Below, piece by piece: positions 30,941-32,934 of a stretch of 32,934 nt of DNA. The notes beneath the pieces are model-generated. The model searched no databases. It saw nothing but the letters and a program-made list of their open reading frames with translations, and had not been told where the DNA came from. A program made the translations under genes and the position numbers. Origin of the DNA: Bacteroidales bacterium (GTDB lineage Bacteria > Bacteroidota > Bacteroidia > Bacteroidales > UBA932); the NCBI GenBank assembly GCA_017445425.1, contig JAFSUF010000094.1, positions 1 to 32,934 of the forward strand, written 5' to 3'. The stretch's first letter is position 1. Each line of letters begins with the position of its first letter.

Positions 30941-31775
30941 TATAGATAGTTAGTTTATTGGACTCGATACCCTCCTGCAGCAGTTCCTGTTCCAGTTGTG
31001 TCAGGAGATCCTGCTTGCGGTTGATAAGAATCGCATCTTTTATCGTTTGCTTGCAATAATCATACGGAGCGAGGCTCCCCACGGGAATCTTTTCTGTGAG
31101 GAATATGAAATAATCTTTGCCGTCACCCACCTTGATATACTTGTTGGCGCCGCGGAAGATGGTCTCGCAGCTCTCTGCATCCAGCCCCGGCACCGACTTG
31201 GCAATGGTGGGCATAGCCATCCAGGCGCCGCCAAACTCATCATAACGCTCTGCATAAGAGCGGCACACTTCGCGCAGTTCCTCCACCTTTTCCCCGTCGG
31301 TGACATCGTATGCCTTCTTTATCTCCTTGTAATGGGGAGAGTTCTGCGAGAGTGTAATCATGCGCGCCTTAGCAATGATGTAGGGATACTTGTAATTGCC
31401 GCTGTGGCTGTCGTAATAGGCCCTCATCTCCTCGTCAGTAACTGTGGTATCGAGCCGTGCCCCGATGTAGTTGTGCTCAAAACGATAGTTGAGCAGGTTG
31501 CTGCGGTAATCCTCCACCTCAGCGGTGATATCCTTCTCATCTGCAGAGAGCACCTCCTCTGCCTTCATCAGCTTCAGATGGGCCAGGGCCCACGTTTTGA
31601 CATATTGCTCCACCATGGCAGAACTGTCTTCAGCAGAGATGCCCTGCGGAAGCAGGCGCTCGATATCCTGCTTGTAGAGGATATGGTCGCCCACCATGGC
31701 AATGCGGTCGCCTTCTTCAATTTTGCAACCTGCAACAGCCAGCACTGCAAGCAGTATGAGCAATAAACGTCTCAC
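30927..31775 (-). CDS. Peptidyl-prolyl isomerase-like lipoprotein
   Basis: This 282-residue lipoprotein has a signal RRLLLILLAVLAVAGC with lipid-modified Cys17. The segment after it (GDRIAMVGDHILYKQDIERLL) resembles the start of SurA/PrsA chaperones, and the helical part fits their N-terminal domain. The parvulin domain (about 125-240) is poorly conserved and may be inactive. Residues after Cys17 read KIEEGD. It lies 6 bp after guaB and overlaps the SurA-like gene. A chaperone role for envelope proteins is likely by context; enzymatic activity is uncertain. Confidence 0.75.
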   Translation of the reverse strand: MRRLLLILLAVLAVAGCKIEEGDRIAMVGDHILYKQDIERLLPQGISAEDSSAMVEQYVKTWALAHLKLMKAEEVLSADEKDITAEVEDYRSNLLNYRFEHNYIGARLDTTVTDEEMRAYYDSHSGNYKYPYIIAKARMITLSQNSPHYKEIKKAYDVTDGEKVEELREVCRSYAERYDEFGGAWMAMPTIAKSVPGLDAESCETIFRGANKYIKVGDGKDYFIFLTEKIPVGSLAPYDYCKQTIKDAILINRKQDLLTQLEQELLQEGIESNKLTIYNVDE

Positions 31776-31781
31776 CGGAGA

Positions 31782-32934
31782 TTATCTGGAGTAGTTGGGA
31801 GCTTCGCGGGTGATGGTCACATCGTGAGGATGGCTCTCTGCCATACCGGAGGCGGTAATCTTCACAAACTTGGCCTCGTGCAGCGCCTCCAGGTTGCGGG
31901 CGCCGCAATAACCCATACCGGCTTTCAGACCACCGACCAGCTGATAAACCACCTCTGCAAGGGTCCCCTTGTAAGGGACCTGGGCCACGATACCTTCCGG
32001 CACGAGCTTCTTGATATCCTCTTCCATATCCTGGAAGTAGCGGTCCTTGGAGCCTTTCTGCATGGCCTCCAGCGAGCCCATTCCGCGATACGACTTGAAC
32101 TTGCGGCCGTTGAGGATGATGGCCTCGCCGGGAGCCTCTTCAACGCCGGCGAACAGCGAGCCGGCCATAATGGAGCTTGCACCTGCCGCGAGGGCCTTTG
32201 TGATATCGCCGGAATAGCGGATGCCGCCGTCAGCGATAACGGGGATGCCACTCCCCTTGAGTGCGCCTGCAACATTGAGCACGGCGGTGAGCTGGGGCAC
32301 GCCGATACCGGCGATTATACGGGTAGTACAGATTGAACCGGGGCCGATACCCACCTTGACTGCATCAACACCGCACTCCTTGAGCGCGATTGCAGCCTCG
32401 GCGGTGGCGATGTTGCCGGCAACTATCTGCACGTGAGGGAACGCCTTGCGAATCTTCTTGATGGTCTCAAGCACAAATACCGAATGACCGTGGGCGGTAT
32501 CGAGCACAATGGCGTCGGTGTCCACAGCCACCAGCTGCTCCACATTGTCTATGCTGTGGGAGTTGATGCCCACCGCAGCAGCCACCAGCAGGCGGCCTTT
32601 GCTGTCTTTGCTGGCCTCAGGATTGTTCTTGATCTTGGTGATATCCTTGTATGTGATAAGGCCTATGAGCTTGCCTTCCTTATCCACAACGGGGAGCTTC
32701 TCCACCTTGGAACGCATAATTATCTCGGTCGCTGCGGGAATGTCTGTATCAGGGCCGCAGGTGACAAGATTCTCACGGGTCATGACTTCGCTAACCGGAC
32801 GGCTGAGGTCGTGCTGGAAGCGGAGGTCGCGGTTTGTCACGATACCCACCAGATAACCAGCTTCATCCACAACCGGGATGCCGCCGATATGATTCTGGGC
32901 CATCAACTTGAGGGCATCGCCCACCGTGCGGTCA
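31782..32934 (-). CDS. guaB: IMP dehydrogenase, 5' end outside the window
   Basis: This enzyme oxidises IMP to XMP with NAD+, the committed step to guanine nucleotides. About 384 residues are visible and roughly 105 N-terminal residues lie beyond the right edge, where the frame stays open. The visible part starts within the first of two CBS domains ([24 protein letters not shown]; second domain up to about LITYKDITK). The TIM barrel follows with [11 protein letters not shown] (catalytic Cys codon at 32328-32330), [10 protein letters not shown], the flap GMGSLEAM and the family C-terminus ending [16 protein letters not shown]. It is the first visible gene of a five-gene minus-strand operon. 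Confidence 0.97.
   Translation of the reverse strand, partial: DRTVGDALKLMAQNHIGGIPVVDEAGYLVGIVTNRDLRFQHDLSRPVSEVMTRENLVTCGPDTDIPAATEIIMRSKVEKLPVVDKEGKLIGLITYKDITKIKNNPEASKDSKGRLLVAAAVGINSHSIDNVEQLVAVDTDAIVLDTAHGHSVFVLETIKKIRKAFPHVQIVAGNIATAEAAIALKECGVDAVKVGIGPGSICTTRIIAGIGVPQLTAVLNVAGALKGSGIPVIADGGIRYSGDITKALAAGASSIMAGSLFAGVEEAPGEAIILNGRKFKSYRGMGSLEAMQKGSKDRYFQDMEEDIKKLVPEGIVAQVPYKGTLAEVVYQLVGGLKAGMGYCGARNLEALHEAKFVKITASGMAESHPHDVTITREAPNYSR

Overview
The window looks like a chromosomal housekeeping segment from a member of the Bacteroidota, most likely the order Bacteroidales. This rests on four things seen here. The V-type ATPase operon has the order E, DUF2764, A, B, D, I, K. A guaB, PPIase lipoprotein, SurA-like, OstA-like gene string is present. 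Several intergenic regions carry -7 boxes of the Bacteroidota form TAnnTTTG, and starts lack clear Shine-Dalgarno sites. There are no insertion sequences, phage genes, CRISPR arrays or rRNA genes. Species cannot be named from the sequence alone.

Layout, left to right. Positions 1-164 are AT-rich and hold no gene, only a short palindrome. A minus-strand CBM9-like gene (165-824) is divergent from ppdK (904-3621), which ends in a strong terminator. A DUF368 (PopT-type) polyprenyl-phosphate transporter (3679-4602) converges on, and overlaps by 32 bp, a membrane HD phosphohydrolase of the PgpH type (4571-6574). A tRNA-Cys(GCA) with its own promoter and terminator sits at 6643-6716, followed by a YitT-family membrane protein (6766-7665), then gyrB on the minus strand (7681-9660). 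Next is a translationally coupled minus-strand envelope pair: a signal-peptide TPR protein of about 1000 residues (11351-14383) and a plug-less outer-membrane beta-barrel (9708-11354). Divergent from the pair, across a 40-bp gap, is a plus-strand ftsE-nth-xerD cluster (14424-16677).

From 16655 to the end everything is on the minus strand. In transcription order from the right edge this is guaB (5' end outside the window), a PPIase-like lipoprotein, a SurA-like double-parvulin chaperone, an OstA/LptA-like protein with a very basic tail, and a SIMPL-domain protein. That unit ends in an intrinsic terminator at 25944-25972. Then comes the V-ATPase operon (25851 down to 18797), then an esterase lipoprotein and a family-4-type glycosyltransferase (18723 down to 16655).

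Functionally the window combines envelope biogenesis (undecaprenyl-phosphate recycling, SurA/OstA outer-membrane assembly, the TPR/barrel pair, FtsE), DNA topology and repair (gyrB, nth, xerD), nucleotide and central metabolism (guaB, ppdK) and ion transport (V-ATPase). The most interesting points are the uncharacterised TPR/barrel pair, the V-ATPase with no visible C, F or G subunits but with a c-ring subunit carrying the Na+-ligand pattern, and several compact regulatory arrangements. These include start codons 6 nt behind terminators, a gene-overlap hairpin and near-leaderless divergent promoters. I found nothing that I can defend as a wholly new system; the TPR/barrel pair is the best candidate.
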